From positions 248,001 through 312,000 of the forward strand of contig JAGMUV010000026.1 in assembly GCA_020744425.1 (NCBI GenBank): DNA of 64,000 bases, in the 5' to 3' direction. The notes below the pieces were generated by a model that made no database searches, was not told the DNA's origin, and saw only the letters and a list, made by a program, of their open reading frames with translations. The stretch's first letter is position 1. Each line of letters opens with the position of its first letter. Source of the DNA: Dactylonectria macrodidyma. Its lineage: Eukaryota; Ascomycota; Sordariomycetes; Hypocreales; Nectriaceae. The position numbers and the translations under genes were made by a program. Positions 10,101-20,956 of this stretch are shown here, in pieces.

Positions 10101-13100
10101 GAGCGCGGGGCGCTCCACGTCCACGGATTGCTCTGGATCTAGGGAAATATGCACCTTAGCTCCATACTCGGAGATGTCGTGGGGGAGGATCAAGCGGAGT
10201 ACCGGGAGAGGGTCATCCGGTACGTCGACAGTGTCTTCGAGGTGGTTAGTTCCCCGCGCGCAAGAGCGACTCAGGAACGCATTGCTTAACATGAGAGTTG
10301 ATAAATGCAGGATCTTGACCAGGAGGCTTTCTCGGCGGCGCAGGCGGAGAGGTCGGTGACGTCGGACATATCGTCGTTGTTGCGGAACAGCCAACAATTC
10401 GCCCCCTCGTTCGACGAGGAAGCCAACTTTTGCGCAGGAGCTACCCAGATCCACACCCACAGCCCTACGTGCGTGAAATACTCCATCAGGGGACAGCGCA
10501 AGAATCGAGATCCGTGCCGGTTCAAGGCGCTGTGGAGATTAGTGGAGAGGACGGCGTTCACCGAAAGCGGAGTGTTGCAGATCCGGCGGAGTCATAGCAT
10601 GGTGAACCGTTGGAACAAGGCCATGGCTGTAGGACTGCGACACAACCACGACATCTCTTTCATCGCGACGCAGTGCAAGACCATGGCCATCGTGTTCTAC
10701 GTGACCAACTATGCAACCAAGGTCGAGGACCCGGTGTGGAAAAGGGTGGCCGCGGCGGCAGAACTGCTCCCCGTCCTGGACGAGTCGGTCGCCGAGAGCC
10801 AGACGGAGGAGGCGAAGCGAGGTCAGAACAGAACGCGGCAGTTCCTGATGAGGGTCGCGAACCGCATCTTCACGGACCGGCCGCTATCGTAGGTCGAAGT
10901 CGTCGCTTATCTGCTGGGGTATCCTACTGAGTTTGCGAGCAACCACGGTTGGACCTTCCTAAATGCATCTTCCCTTTACTGGCACATCTTCCGACGGTGG
11001 CGGCACCTGCGACACCAGAGCGGGATGGAGACGGCGGACGAGCAGGTCGAGGAGACGGTACTCCTAGAAGAGGCCGGACAAAGGATCTCTTTTCTACAAG
11101 CATACCCGCACCGCGGCGGACTACTGCAGGGACTGTCGCTGTACGACTACATGTCCGTAGTCAAGCTGAAGCGGAAGAGCAAGGGCGCAGGCGCCTGGGG
11201 GGAGGTGCAATTCGATAGCTCGTGGCCCCTCTTGCAGATGTGGGTGCAAGTACTGCAAAAGCCCGGCGAGCACGCTGTCGTCTGTTTCGATGGTTACCTG
11301 AGTACGGATTTTAGCGATGAAGGCGAGGTCTACCATAAGAGGTACGTAGTGAGCACGCGAATAGCTTGACATATCTGCCCAAAAGCTGACGTTGCAATGG
11401 TAGGGCGGCAGTCCAGCATCTCGCAATCTTCGTGCCGTGGGAATTGTTCTCGTCCGAGACATCAGGCGATATCAACACCATCTGGGAAAGACAGAAACAG
11501 GCGCTGCCTCGGAGGATGTCCTTCCTCGCGGATAACATCCAACTCCTTCACCGGTCAGCTGAAGACGCGAAACGCGATGCGAAGCAGTGGGCCGCCCAGT
11601 CCGGGGACGGCGATCCCGCCTCTGAGGCGATCGGCCCGGGTATGGGCGACGGTGATGAGGAGCCGGGTCGGGCGTTCCGATCGGACGGCGTCGCCAACGC
11701 AATACGCCTCATCGACGTCTTGAGGACGACGATGGGAGCCGACCAGGTCACGGCCGGCTCGAAGGAGATCTCGAGAATGATACGGCAGCTGAGTCGATTC
11801 CACCAAGTGGCCTTGCGTTCAATGGACGAGCCGTGCGAAGAGATATTTAACGAGCAGGGGCCGAAGAAGGTATCGGACGCCCCAGAAGGACCGTTTCTGG
11901 GGCCAGACGTACCAGGACAGGGGTTGATCAGGTCCATCAAGTCGCAGCAAAGGAATGTCTCGAAAGAGAGAGAAAGGATGATCCAAGGAATACAAAGTCG
12001 GCCTGACAACGACACAACAGGTCACGGTTCAGGTGTGCACTGCTCGCCGATCGGGTTCGGCGAGCAGGGCGCGGGTCTCACGAGTGCCGAATCGGGGGCC
12101 TCAGTCCGGGGCGCGGGTCCTTCGACGAGCATCCACTTCGGCCCGTCGACGTCGTTTTCCGAGGCAGGGAGGCAACTGGTCGAGGGGTTCACGCTCAACG
12201 AGAGACAGAGCATCGCCCTCCGACTGATATGTCGCCAACTCGACCGGGTACGTCGCGATGAACAAGGGACACCTCAGCTCTGCCAATTCGTCGGCGGCGA
12301 GGGCGGCACGGGGAAGTCACGAGTCATTGAGGCCGTCGCCGAGCTGTTCGCGAGCAGGGGGATGTCGCACCGTCTGCTGCTAACGGCGACGTCGGGAACG
12401 GCCGCCGCGAGCATTGACGGGATCACCATCCACTCCGCGTGCGGGTTCTCCAAAGATGCAACGGCGCGGTCCCGCCGAGCGGAGCCGGACGGTTTTGCGG
12501 CGCCCAGCTCGTCTGGCCTCCGTACCGACGGGCAGACCACCGCCGAGTGGCAGGAGAAGTGGTTGCTGATCATAGACGAGGTCAGCATGTTGGGGGCGAG
12601 GACCCTGTACGCCGTAAACGAACGGCTCTGCCAGCTCCGAGGATCTGCCCGCGACTTCGGTGGGATCCCCGTCGTCCTCTTCTGCGGGGACTTTCACCAG
12701 TTCCGTCCCGTGCAGGAGAGATCGATCCTGCTCCCGAGCACGGCCATCGCCTGGGACGAAGAACGATCGTTCACTGCCGAGCAGAGGTACCAGCACGACA
12801 GGGCACACGCACTGTGGAACAAGTTCACGACGGTGGTCATGCTGAACGAACAAGTCCGCGCCGCCGGCGATCCACAACTGCAGCGGCTGCTGACGCGAGT
12901 GCGCCAGGGCATGCAAGACCAGTCAGACCTGGAGTTGCTGAATAGCACCTGTTACCGGGAGGACAGGCAGATCCCATGGGAGTCGGGTATCACGGTAGTG
13001 ACGCCGCTGAACAGAAACCGCTGGAACCTGAACATCGAGGGGTCCCTCTGTTTCCAGAAGGAGCGGAGAGCGCTGCTGCGCATCTTCATCTCCGAGCACA

Positions 13101-13816
13101 GATGGAAGGACGGCGAGCCGAGTGAGGAGGAAGCCGTCATGATCCTCAACCAGGGTGATGACAGCGCCATCCCTGTACCTGCCGTCCTCATGTTCATTCC
13201 GGGCATGCCCGTCGTCGTGAACCAGAACACTCACCAAGGGCTGAAGCTGGTCAACGGAGCAAGCTACGCGGCACTAGACGTCATCCTCGACAGGGCGTAC
13301 CCGGGCTATCGTGTCGACGCCAATACTATCCTCCACTTTGGCCCTCCGGCGGGGATCGTGCTCGCGTCGGGGACGACGAGAGACCTCCACTTCGTCGGTA
13401 TGCCACCCGGTACGATCCTCCTGACGCCTATCAGCATCAAAATAGAGTGCCAGAGGAAGCGGCCGTGGCAGAAGAACAGCGTCAGTCGGCGGGGGCTGCC
13501 ATGTGCCGCGGCTTTTGCCTGTACGGACTACAAAGTCCAAAGCAAAACGTTAGATCGGGTTGCTCTCGAACTGCGCGGAACTAGGACGATGAGCATCGAC
13601 GGTCAGGCGGTCCCGACGCAATGCGACCCGTACAGTCTGTACGTGCAGCTGTCGCGGTGCAAGTCGCTGGACGGCATCATGCTCCTATCAAAGGCGCGAG
13701 AGAGGGACTTCGTATGCAACAAGGTGCCCGACAACATGACTGCGGCGGAGGGGAGGCTGGAACGGTTGAGCGACGCAACGATGAGAGAAGCCGAGCTGTG
13801 GGACTGGTCGGGATAA
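7191..13816 (+). pseudogene. Helitron Rep-helicase, family 1, with two in-frame TAG codons
   Basis: Exons 7191-10241, 10311-11341 and 11404-13816 read as about 2164 codons in one frame. Introns 10242-10310 and 11342-11403 have GTGGTT/GTACGT donors, CTTAAC or GCTGAC branch sites and AG acceptors. The reading is interrupted by TAG at 10140-10142 and 10890-10892. Order: three LGIRTSADI-like repeats (about residues 23, 64 and 203); a Cys-rich DUF6570-like region (CMFCYRK, CLRC); Helitron_like_N with the HUH motif GALHVHGLLW; a Rep Tyr/Lys motif, NYATKVEDP; a PIF1-type helicase with GEGGTGKS, IIDEVSM, CGDFHQF, FACTDYKVQSKTL and YVQLSRC. Helitrons move by rolling-circle replication, Rep nicking one strand and the helicase unwinding it. 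Both stops sit where relatives have Gln (HGLLW-x-QGN, RPLSQVEV), consistent with CAG to TAG. The product is probably inactive as drawn. Confidence 0.88.
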
Positions 13817-14666
13817 GAACTGATCAAGAAGCGAGACATGTCATAAGATTTGATGCAGAAAGACGGGTCCTGAGCCTGAAGCTCAGGGTCAGGCCCGAGG
13901 CATGAGGCCTCTCTCGGTCACGTGGACTGGGACCCTTACAGTCCCACGCCCACGACTGTAAGATAAAGGAATTAACCTTCTTTCTAGTACGTACTTGCCA
14001 CTCGCTACGATTAGTCATCGTATCTATGTGTGAGACGGAAGGCGTTGCAGAAAAAGATAGACAATACTACGGGTTTGGTCAGGTGTCAAGGCGTGGGTTT
14101 TAAGAGGGAAACTTTTGATTGGGAGAGATAGGCTATAATAAACAGACATCAGCGTTTCAGACACGGTCATAAAGCTGACGTAATAAGGAGAGACTCACGA
14201 AGCTGTCGCGTCATCACGACCTAGATCACGGGTTTTAAGGGCGAAACTTTTGATTGGGAGAGTCAGGTGATTTTAAGGCCCGGAAAAAGATGGCGGCATA
14301 AAACCTTTCGTCACTTCGTTCCTCAAGGCATGAAGACTTCTTTACACTTGATCTCGGGGGGGCGAGGGTGAATTCGAAGTCCACCCACATGTGGCAAATG
14401 AGAGTGGGAGGATTCGGACCATTACAGGGACCCGGATGGGGTTAATCCGGACCAACAGGAGGTGCAGTTGCGCTTCCGAATCGGGTAATCACCTAATCCG
14501 GTAATTTTGCAAGGGGGGGCCAAAATTTTGGGGGTGGAATCCCAGAGCTTAAGAAGACCTTTCGTACCGAAAGGCACTGGTCTGTGCATAAAGGTATGCT
14601 CTATCTAGAAATCGATTTTTGTGACCCCCGTGTACCTGTGTCTTGTGGAAAATTCAGATATGTGGT
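13817..14666. other. Helitron 3' flank with hairpins; no gene
   Basis: CCTGAGC and GCTCAGG form a 7-bp stem at 13869-13887, and TGGGAC/GTCCCA another near 13930. A CTAG at 13984-13987 followed by T is a possible Helitron 3' end, preceded by a weak AAGG/CCTT stem. None is decisive. Further on are a 33-bp direct repeat (listed separately) and a LINE-tail-like fragment at 14555-14580. Confidence 0.4.
14095..14262. repeat. 33-bp direct repeat, two copies
   Basis: Copies at 14095-14127 and 14230-14262 begin GGGTTTTAAG and end TTTTGATTGGGAGAG, with two mismatches in the middle. The copies are 135 bp apart. They may be sub-terminal repeats of an unrecognised element; no gene lies between them. Confidence 0.8.
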
Positions 14667-15097
14667 CAAGCTTCGAAATCGATCGACCAATCGATTTGAT
14701 CGATTCGATTAATCGATTCGATTTCGATTTCGATCGATCGATCAGAGCTGCCAGTCGATCGATTTGATCGTCGATCGGGTGGACCATATATAAATCGGTG
14801 AGGTGCAGGGTAGGCTGCCCTTGATTCTGCCTCTGTGTGGATCGCAACACATCGCATGTCCCACAAAGCACCCCTGGCAGGCGCGATTGGTGGAGAGACG
14901 CTGCTGTTGAGTGCTTTTCTAAGGAGGAAGGCGCCCCACCACCGTCCTTTTTAGGATTCCGCAGCTTCGTTGCCTCGTCACGTGAGGCTCTGTCTGATCG
15001 ATTTGATCGATCGATATCGATCGACTGAGGGTGACGATCGATATAAATCGATCGATCAAGGCTCGGAATCGATCTATACGATCGATTTCGAAGCCTG
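14667..15097. mobile_element. hAT-type MITE with ATCGAT-rich ends
   Basis: 431 bp bounded by 19-bp inverted repeats (CARGCTTCGAAATCGATCG, one mismatch) and flanked by an identical 8-bp target duplication TATGTGGT at 14659-14666 and 15098-15105. Eight-base duplications and CA-starting ends are typical of hAT elements. Just inside each end lie dense overlapping ATCGAT/GATCGATT motifs, about 120 bp on each side, like the short sub-terminal motifs that hAT transposases bind. The centre (about 14790-14990) has no convincing coding content, so it must be moved in trans. No hAT transposase occurs in the window. Confidence 0.85.
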
Positions 15098-15105
15098 TAT
15101 GTGGT

Positions 15106-15450
15106 GGACTAAGACTTTGGCACAATCGCCAATCCTGCCACTCTTCCGCCAAATAGCCCACGAAGCGAAGAGGAAACATAGTAAAAAATCAGTGAAGTGC
15201 TATCGAGCATTGTATAACACTTCAGTCGGTCAGAGTTTACATGTCTATCGTGTTGTAAGGTACGCGTTGTGTCCATCTTGACTCAGACCCAAAATCATTG
15301 ACACAGCACTCAGGCCATTTACTCGAGGAGTCCCACAAATAACGTGACCAAATCCCAATGACGCTAAACTCCTCTTGGAAATGGCCTGAGCATGCTGAGG
15401 TAAGGAGAACTCGGTTTGTGATAGCATTATTGCTCTTGTCCTTATATTTT
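15106..15450. other. Intergenic between MITE and truncated LINE
   Basis: No gene. Imperfect inverted copies of CAGGCCATTT (near 15311 and 15380) can fold on each other. A 24-bp piece near 15375-15398 (AATGGCCTGAGC...TGCTGAGGTAA) resembles 1623-1646 in the left MULE arm, so this may be a remnant of the same family. Confidence 0.4.
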
Positions 15451-16569
15451 ATTTTGGCGACACTGAAGGTGAAAGTGTGTCGCCGATTCGTATCGCCGAT
15501 GCAGAGGATTGCTCAGATACAAGGGGAGACAGCCACTGAACGAATGGAGATCATTCGAGAATACGCGCTACCGCCATGGCGAGACCGTATCTTGGTGTCG
15601 TGCGACCCTGACCGGGAGAGAGCGGTGGAAGCAGCAAATAGGGTGGACGGCATAGTCATTGCCACCTGCTCCTCACAGAGAAGGGGCATGGTAGGCATGG
15701 GAGGTGTCGTACGAGATACGGCGATCAACAATGCTGACGAGGATGTGGCCAGCTACTCTATCACTCTCGGGTCGAGGGAGGAGCTGAACCCATACATAGC
15801 CGAGCTGGGAGCTATAGAGATGGCCCTGAAATGCATGCCATTCGGACTGCGTCGACGGAATATCATCGTCATGACGAGCAACCGCTCCGCACTAGAAGCC
15901 ATACGGCGGCCGCGACAACAGTCCGGTCAACAGACCATTCGGCAAATCTACAAGCATGTCAACCGTCTTGAAGACGAGGGCAACTCTCTCCAGGTGATGT
16001 GGGTTCCAGCAGGAGAGGAAGACTTCGCACTAGGACCAAAAGCCAAAGCAGCAGCCCGGAAGGCCACTGAAAGTGAATGCAGACCAGATAAGCCGCCGTA
16101 TCAAGCAAGATCCACGAGGATAAGACTAGCCATAACCGAGCAGCGGCAACCAACGACATCGCCGGGAAGAATCGGAAAATACTCGAAGATGATAGACACG
16201 GCACTACCTGGCAAGCATACCCGTACTCTATATGACCTGCTGAAGAGGAAAGAAGCAGAGGTGCTGGTCCAGCTCCGCACCGGAATGGCAAGACTAAATA
16301 GCTTTCTGCACAACATCGGCGCAGTGGAATCGGATATGTGCGAATGTGGTCAAGCATCCGAGACAGTTGCGCATTTTCTATTCAGATGCACAAAGTGGAC
16401 AAAGCAACGGGAAGGCGTGCTGAAATGCCCACAAACAAAGATGGGAAACCTCTCGTTCTTCTTGGGAGGAAAGGCAGCGTCTGACGATGACAAATGGGCA
16501 CCAGATATGCGGGCAGTACGGGCAACGATCAAATTTGCCATTGCAACGGGGAGGCTTAACATGGACTAG
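15451..16569 (+). pseudogene. LINE ORF2 C-terminal fragment (RNase H, zf-RVT)
   Basis: An open frame of about 370 codons equivalent to the last third of the LINE ORF2 at 55634-59395. It begins in LATLKVKVCRRFVSPMQRI, which lies after the reverse transcriptase, so endonuclease and polymerase are missing. RNase H motifs (GMGGVVRD, YIAELGAIEMAL, MTSNRSALEAIRRP) are followed by the zinc-binding C-terminal motif CECGQASETVAHFLFRC and a FFLGGKA tail. The frame is uninterrupted to TAG at 16567-16569, so the copy is young or lightly mutated. It has no natural start codon. Confidence 0.85.
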
Positions 16570-16855
16570 AAGCCTCAGGCACACTAACTATGCAGATCAA
16601 TCCCTACTAACATCATACAGTCTCATTTTGACAGACCGGGCTTCAGCTGCTGAGGATAGGATGCTGAACACTTGGGGAAATTGGCCTTCAAGCAGGCCTG
16701 TCACGACATATACACCAGATTGGACCAGTTAGTAAAAGTGAAATTTTGGGGCTTCGGGTGATTATGGAAGAACTGTACGAAACGAAAATAGCTTAGTGCA
16801 AAGGCCCTCTGGGGTGTGTCCGGGCGAAATAAAATCCTTACCTTACCTTACCTTG
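15451..16855 (+). mobile_element. 5'-truncated Tad-like LINE (copy 1)
   Basis: Homology to the two longer LINEs in the window begins abruptly at about 15451 and runs to a CCTTA-type simple tail at 16837-16853. Truncation at the 5' end is the usual result of incomplete target-primed reverse transcription. The 3' untranslated part (16619-16703) is shared with the other two copies, and CGGGCGAAATAAA precedes the tail. No target duplication could be fixed. Confidence 0.85.
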
Positions 16856-17176
16856 GTTGTTGGACACACTGAATCCAGTAACTATGTGGAGTGGGGACCC
16901 ACTACGGTTTTGGATTGGATTTTATTTCGCCCGGAGGGAAGTCCCTATAGGGCCATGACACAATCTAGTTCACATTTCATACATTTGGTCCCTGACACCC
17001 CAAGCCCCACGGATCGTCGTCTCATCGCTTGCTGGTCAACCTCGTCGCTCCTTGTTCCATGACAGGCCTGCTTGAAGGCCAAATTCTGCAAGTGTTCAGC
17101 ATCCTATCCTCGGCAGCTGAAGCACGGTCTGCCAAAATTGAGGCTGCTTTTTGTTAGTATAGTCGCACGCTAGAGG

Positions 17177-20100
17177 TTAGTTTGCCGATGGCCGCTGGCC
17201 CGCATCGAGCCTGTGTGTCGCGATAGCAAATTTGATTGACGCACGCACGGCTTGCATGTTTGGCTTCCACTTTTCGTCGTCCGACGCAGCTTTTCCTCCC
17301 AAGAAGAAAGACAAATTCCCAATCTTTGTTCGCGAGCATTTAAACATGGCTTCCCGTTGCATTGCCCACTTTTTGCATCGGAAGAGGAAGTGCTCAATCG
17401 TCTCTGCTGCTTGTCCACACTCGCATATGTCCGATTCCGCTGCCCCTATCCTGTGAAGATAACTGTTCAGTCGTATCATCCCAGTCCGAAGCTGGGCTAT
17501 CACGTCCGATTCTTTTCTTTTTAACGAGTCGTATAGTGCACGGGTGTGCTTGCCCGGCAGGGCCTTGTCGATGCGCTTTGAGTACTGTCCAACCCCTTCC
17601 GGGAGTCGCCCACACTGCCGTTGTTGGAGGAGCGCCAGTCGAAGTGTTGTGGACCTTGCTTGGTACGACGGTGTCTCTACCACGCACTCTGCTTTGGTAG
17701 CTCTCTGCGCTGCTGCCTTGGCCATTGGTCCCAATGCAAAACCTTCGGCCTTAGCCGGCACCCACATGAGTCTAACAGAACAGCCTCTTTTCCGAAGGCA
17801 CTTGGCGCGGTCGTATATCTGACGGATAGTGGATTGACCGGATTGCTGCCGAGGCCTCCTGATCACTTCCACGGCCGAGCGGTTGCTCGTCATAACCGTG
17901 ACGTCCAGAAAAGGAAGCCCAGGCGGCGTGCACTCCAGCGCCATCGCTATTGCTGCTAGTTCCGCTGTGTACGGATTCTGCTCGTCTCCAGGCCCAAGAG
18001 TGACAGAATAGCTGGCAAATACCTCGCCTGCACTGTTGCGAGTTGCGTTGCGCGCGACGCCTCCCATTCCTACTATGCCGCCCTTCTTCGAGCTAGACGT
18101 TGCTATGATGATGCCCTCGATGTCGTTTCGTGCCTTGGCCGCCTTCGCTAGGTCGTTCTCGCCCACCACTGGGATGCGACTGGTCCATGGCGGCAAGGCA
18201 TACTCATAGATAACCTCCATCCGCTCCGTGTGGGCCCTTTCCACCGCCGAGACAATCTTCTGCATTGGTGATATGAATCGCTTGCTTGCCTTGTTCTTCA
18301 AAGCTGCTAGCGGGTGTGTCTTCGGAAGGGTGCGAAGGTTGATGCAGAATCTTGTTGCGGCTTGTCTGTGTCGTTCCTCTACCGTCTGGATACTAGCTTC
18401 GGCCTCGGCCACCGCCGTTGCGACAGTACGGAACGCTCCTGTAATTGCCTGCGCTCCCACCAACTGCGCTTTGTTCAGCCAGGCAGCTTCTCTTGCGCGG
18501 CGAGCGTGCGTCCAGACGTTGGAGGCATAGTCCATCGCCGGCGCGACCGTCGCTACGAATAACTGTCTCGCCACCCTCGGTGACAGCATTTTCAACCTTC
18601 TCAGACACATGGCGGCGGTGAGCCCCTTGGCGGCGGCTCTAGCCATGTGCTCCTGGTACCGCAGGCCTACGTCCATGACCACTCCCAGAATTTTTGCGCT
18701 GTTTTTAGGTTTGACCTCGTTCTCTTTGATCCAAAACGACCTGTCACTGTTACGCACGGCGACTCGCGTGAAGTGGATGACTGTCGTCTTGTCCGCTTCA
18801 AACGTTGCACCGCTGCGTCTCTCCCACTCGAGCGCTTGGTTAATGATCGACTGAATGCCTGCCCGGTTCGCCTCCGCGGTCGGGCCGGTCACCCAGGCCG
18901 AGTAATCGTCCACGAATGCAATTGAGCCGCCTTCCGCCTTAATCCTTCTCTGCACTAAATCTGCGTTGAAGAAGAGGAACAAGATGGGTGACAGCGGCGA
19001 TCCCTGAGGGAGACCTGCTTGGGGTAGATCTCGCTGCTCAGACGTGTACCCGTTCACCATCATCGAGGCTGTTCGCCCGGAGCAGAAGGCATCGATCCAC
19101 CTGACCAGTCTGTCTGGTACCCCTCTCGCCTTCATCCTCTCGAGTAGTCGCTCTTTGCACACTCCGTTGTAGGCGCCTTTAACGTCGAAACTGATCAGGC
19201 TGAGCACTTTGCGAGCTCTCCATGCCTTGTAAATTTGTTCCTGCAGGAGCAGGAGCGCTTGCTCGGCCGACCGTCGCTTCCTCGCTCCGAAGTGGTTTGC
19301 AGGCAGGAGCCCGTAAGTCTCTACTGCGTAGGAGATGCGATCAGCAACGACCGCTTCCATTATTTTACCAAGGGTTGACAAAAGCGATATCGGTCGCCAC
19401 GCCTTCGCTACCGTGTAGTCTCCCTTGTCCGGCTTCTTCAGCGGGATGATTTTCGCACTTCTCCATTGGCGAGGCACTATGCCGTCTCTGAGCGACGCAT
19501 CGAAGAGAGCCAACACCCGGTACTTTACCACCGGCCAGAGTTGTCTCCACACCATCGCCGGGAGGCCATCTTCGCCGGGTGCTTTCCATGGTTTTGCCGC
19601 CATGACTTTTTCTTCGATTTCTTCCGGGGTCAGGCCCGGCATGGGCACCGCTTTCCGCTGCGGTCGCACTCCTTCATCTTCGATTCTCGCTGGCAAGGGA
19701 GGGAAGAACGTGCCGAGAAGCTCTTCGGCTTGTTCTGCCTTGTCCTTGGTCATAGATCCATTTCCTCTCTTCAAGGGTGGCACCTTGTCGCCCAAGGCGT
19801 CCTTGCTAGGTTCGAGATACTTGGCCGCTTTCCAGATGTTGACGTCTTCGGCCAGGAAGTCGTCCCAATGTGCTTTCTTCTGGCTCCGTATGGCGTCGTG
19901 GTACTCCTTGGCTGCTTCCTTGGCTCGTCGCTCCAGGTCTGGTCGCGCTTGACCCGCTCGCCGTTGCGCCCTCGCTTGGTTCCGCCAGAACGTGTATGCC
20001 CGCCGCAGTTGTGTTAGGTCCTTTGTCCACCAGCGTTTCGCATACGGTGGAGGTTGCGCTCGAGGCGTCAGGTCGTGGATTGCCTCTAGGACGACTCGCA

Positions 20101-20956
20101 TCAGCTGGTCCGTCTGCGTCTGCACGTCTACAGCCCAGGGGAGCGGCCGGAGTTTATCTTCCACTCTGGTTCTTATAAGAGTCCAAGGAGCGTTCTTGAA
20201 CAACAATCTTTGCGTCGTGGTCCTCTCGGGCATTGCGATGTTAAACGTCGTCTGGATCGCTCTATGGTCTGACCCGTGGTCGGTCGGATGAAGGGAACAC
20301 TTCACCATCTCATCTGCCAGTTCCGACGTTGCGAGCACCAAATCGATGGTGCTCTCTTTGTCCGGGCCTTGCCACGTCTTCGTGCCCCTCGGAAGGAGGC
20401 TGCAGAGGCCGTGCTCGTTCATCAGATCGATGATTGGCTCGGCTTCGCCTTGTCTTCTTGCTGACACCTCGTCTCCGGTCCAGAGTAGGTCATGGCGGTT
20501 GAAGTCTCCAGCCAGCACCACGTCCGTACGCGTGCCGGTGCCATTACGGAATCGCTGGATCAGGCCATGCAGCACTCTAACTGTAGATATTAGCGCCTCT
20601 GTGCTCTTCCCATTCACGTACACTGACACCATTAGGATGTGTCTCTGTGGCAGTCGAAGCACCGCTGCCGTGAGATCTGCTGATGGTATCGGCACCTGCT
20701 CCGCCTCGATGTCGCTTCGTACCCAGAGCATGCTTCGGATCGGCCAGGGCGCATCGTGCGTGTGCGTCGGTATCATCCTCGTCCAGTTGCTGTGCCCCGC
20801 AGGGCTCGTTACCACCTTGCCGTCGATCTTTTTTGCGTACGGTTCAGAGACCGCCAGCACTCCGTAGTCCTTGAGGTCTGCGTCGTTCATCAAACTTTGT
20901 TGTACCGGTTCTCGCTTTCGTACATTGAGCTGTAGGATGCGGAAGGTCTTACACAT
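17177..20956 (-). CDS. LINE ORF2: endonuclease, reverse transcriptase, RNase H
   Basis: 1259 aa from ATG 20956, which overlaps the ORF1 stop in ATGTGTAA. The N-terminal AP-like endonuclease has LQLNVRKR, SEPYAKK, GDFNRHD, STIDLVLATS and SDHRAIQ. The reverse transcriptase has PLKKPDKGDYTVAKAWRPIS, SFDVKGAYNGV, GLPQGSPLSPILF and the catalytic FVDDYSAW (about residue 681). RNase H (YTAELAAIAMAL, about 996; MTSNRSAVEVI) is followed by a C-terminal CECGQAAETIEHFLFRC zinc motif (about 1176). It copies element RNA at the nicked target. No stop or frameshift is seen, so activity is possible. The Val in FVDD, in place of the usual Ala, is shared with copy 3. Confidence 0.92.
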   Translation of the reverse strand: MCKTFRILQLNVRKREPVQQSLMNDADLKDYGVLAVSEPYAKKIDGKVVTSPAGHSNWTRMIPTHTHDAPWPIRSMLWVRSDIEAEQVPIPSADLTAAVLRLPQRHILMVSVYVNGKSTEALISTVRVLHGLIQRFRNGTGTRTDVVLAGDFNRHDLLWTGDEVSARRQGEAEPIIDLMNEHGLCSLLPRGTKTWQGPDKESTIDLVLATSELADEMVKCSLHPTDHGSDHRAIQTTFNIAMPERTTTQRLLFKNAPWTLIRTRVEDKLRPLPWAVDVQTQTDQLMRVVLEAIHDLTPRAQPPPYAKRWWTKDLTQLRRAYTFWRNQARAQRRAGQARPDLERRAKEAAKEYHDAIRSQKKAHWDDFLAEDVNIWKAAKYLEPSKDALGDKVPPLKRGNGSMTKDKAEQAEELLGTFFPPLPARIEDEGVRPQRKAVPMPGLTPEEIEEKVMAAKPWKAPGEDGLPAMVWRQLWPVVKYRVLALFDASLRDGIVPRQWRSAKIIPLKKPDKGDYTVAKAWRPISLLSTLGKIMEAVVADRISYAVETYGLLPANHFGARKRRSAEQALLLLQEQIYKAWRARKVLSLISFDVKGAYNGVCKERLLERMKARGVPDRLVRWIDAFCSGRTASMMVNGYTSEQRDLPQAGLPQGSPLSPILFLFFNADLVQRRIKAEGGSIAFVDDYSAWVTGPTAEANRAGIQSIINQALEWERRSGATFEADKTTVIHFTRVAVRNSDRSFWIKENEVKPKNSAKILGVVMDVGLRYQEHMARAAAKGLTAAMCLRRLKMLSPRVARQLFVATVAPAMDYASNVWTHARRAREAAWLNKAQLVGAQAITGAFRTVATAVAEAEASIQTVEERHRQAATRFCINLRTLPKTHPLAALKNKASKRFISPMQKIVSAVERAHTERMEVIYEYALPPWTSRIPVVGENDLAKAAKARNDIEGIIIATSSSKKGGIVGMGGVARNATRNSAGEVFASYSVTLGPGDEQNPYTAELAAIAMALECTPPGLPFLDVTVMTSNRSAVEVIRRPRQQSGQSTIRQIYDRAKCLRKRGCSVRLMWVPAKAEGFALGPMAKAAAQRATKAECVVETPSYQARSTTLRLALLQQRQCGRLPEGVGQYSKRIDKALPGKHTRALYDSLKRKESDVIAQLRTGMIRLNSYLHRIGAAESDICECGQAAETIEHFLFRCKKWAMQREAMFKCSRTKIGNLSFFLGGKAASDDEKWKPNMQAVRASIKFAIATHRLDAGQRPSAN

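Noticed and set aside
10238..10310. Helitron 1 read as two separate genes
   Set aside because: The frame before and after the TAG at 10140 and after the intron continues the same conserved protein, so it is one damaged gene.
10140..10892. UAG reassigned to an amino acid
   Set aside because: TAG is used as a normal final stop in the epimerase, LINE copies 1 and 3 and other genes here, so the internal TAGs are mutations.
12380..12916. Long open frames antisense to the Helitron helicase
   Set aside because: They mirror a GC-rich coding region, have no family motifs and vanish where the helicase codon bias ends; they are shadows.
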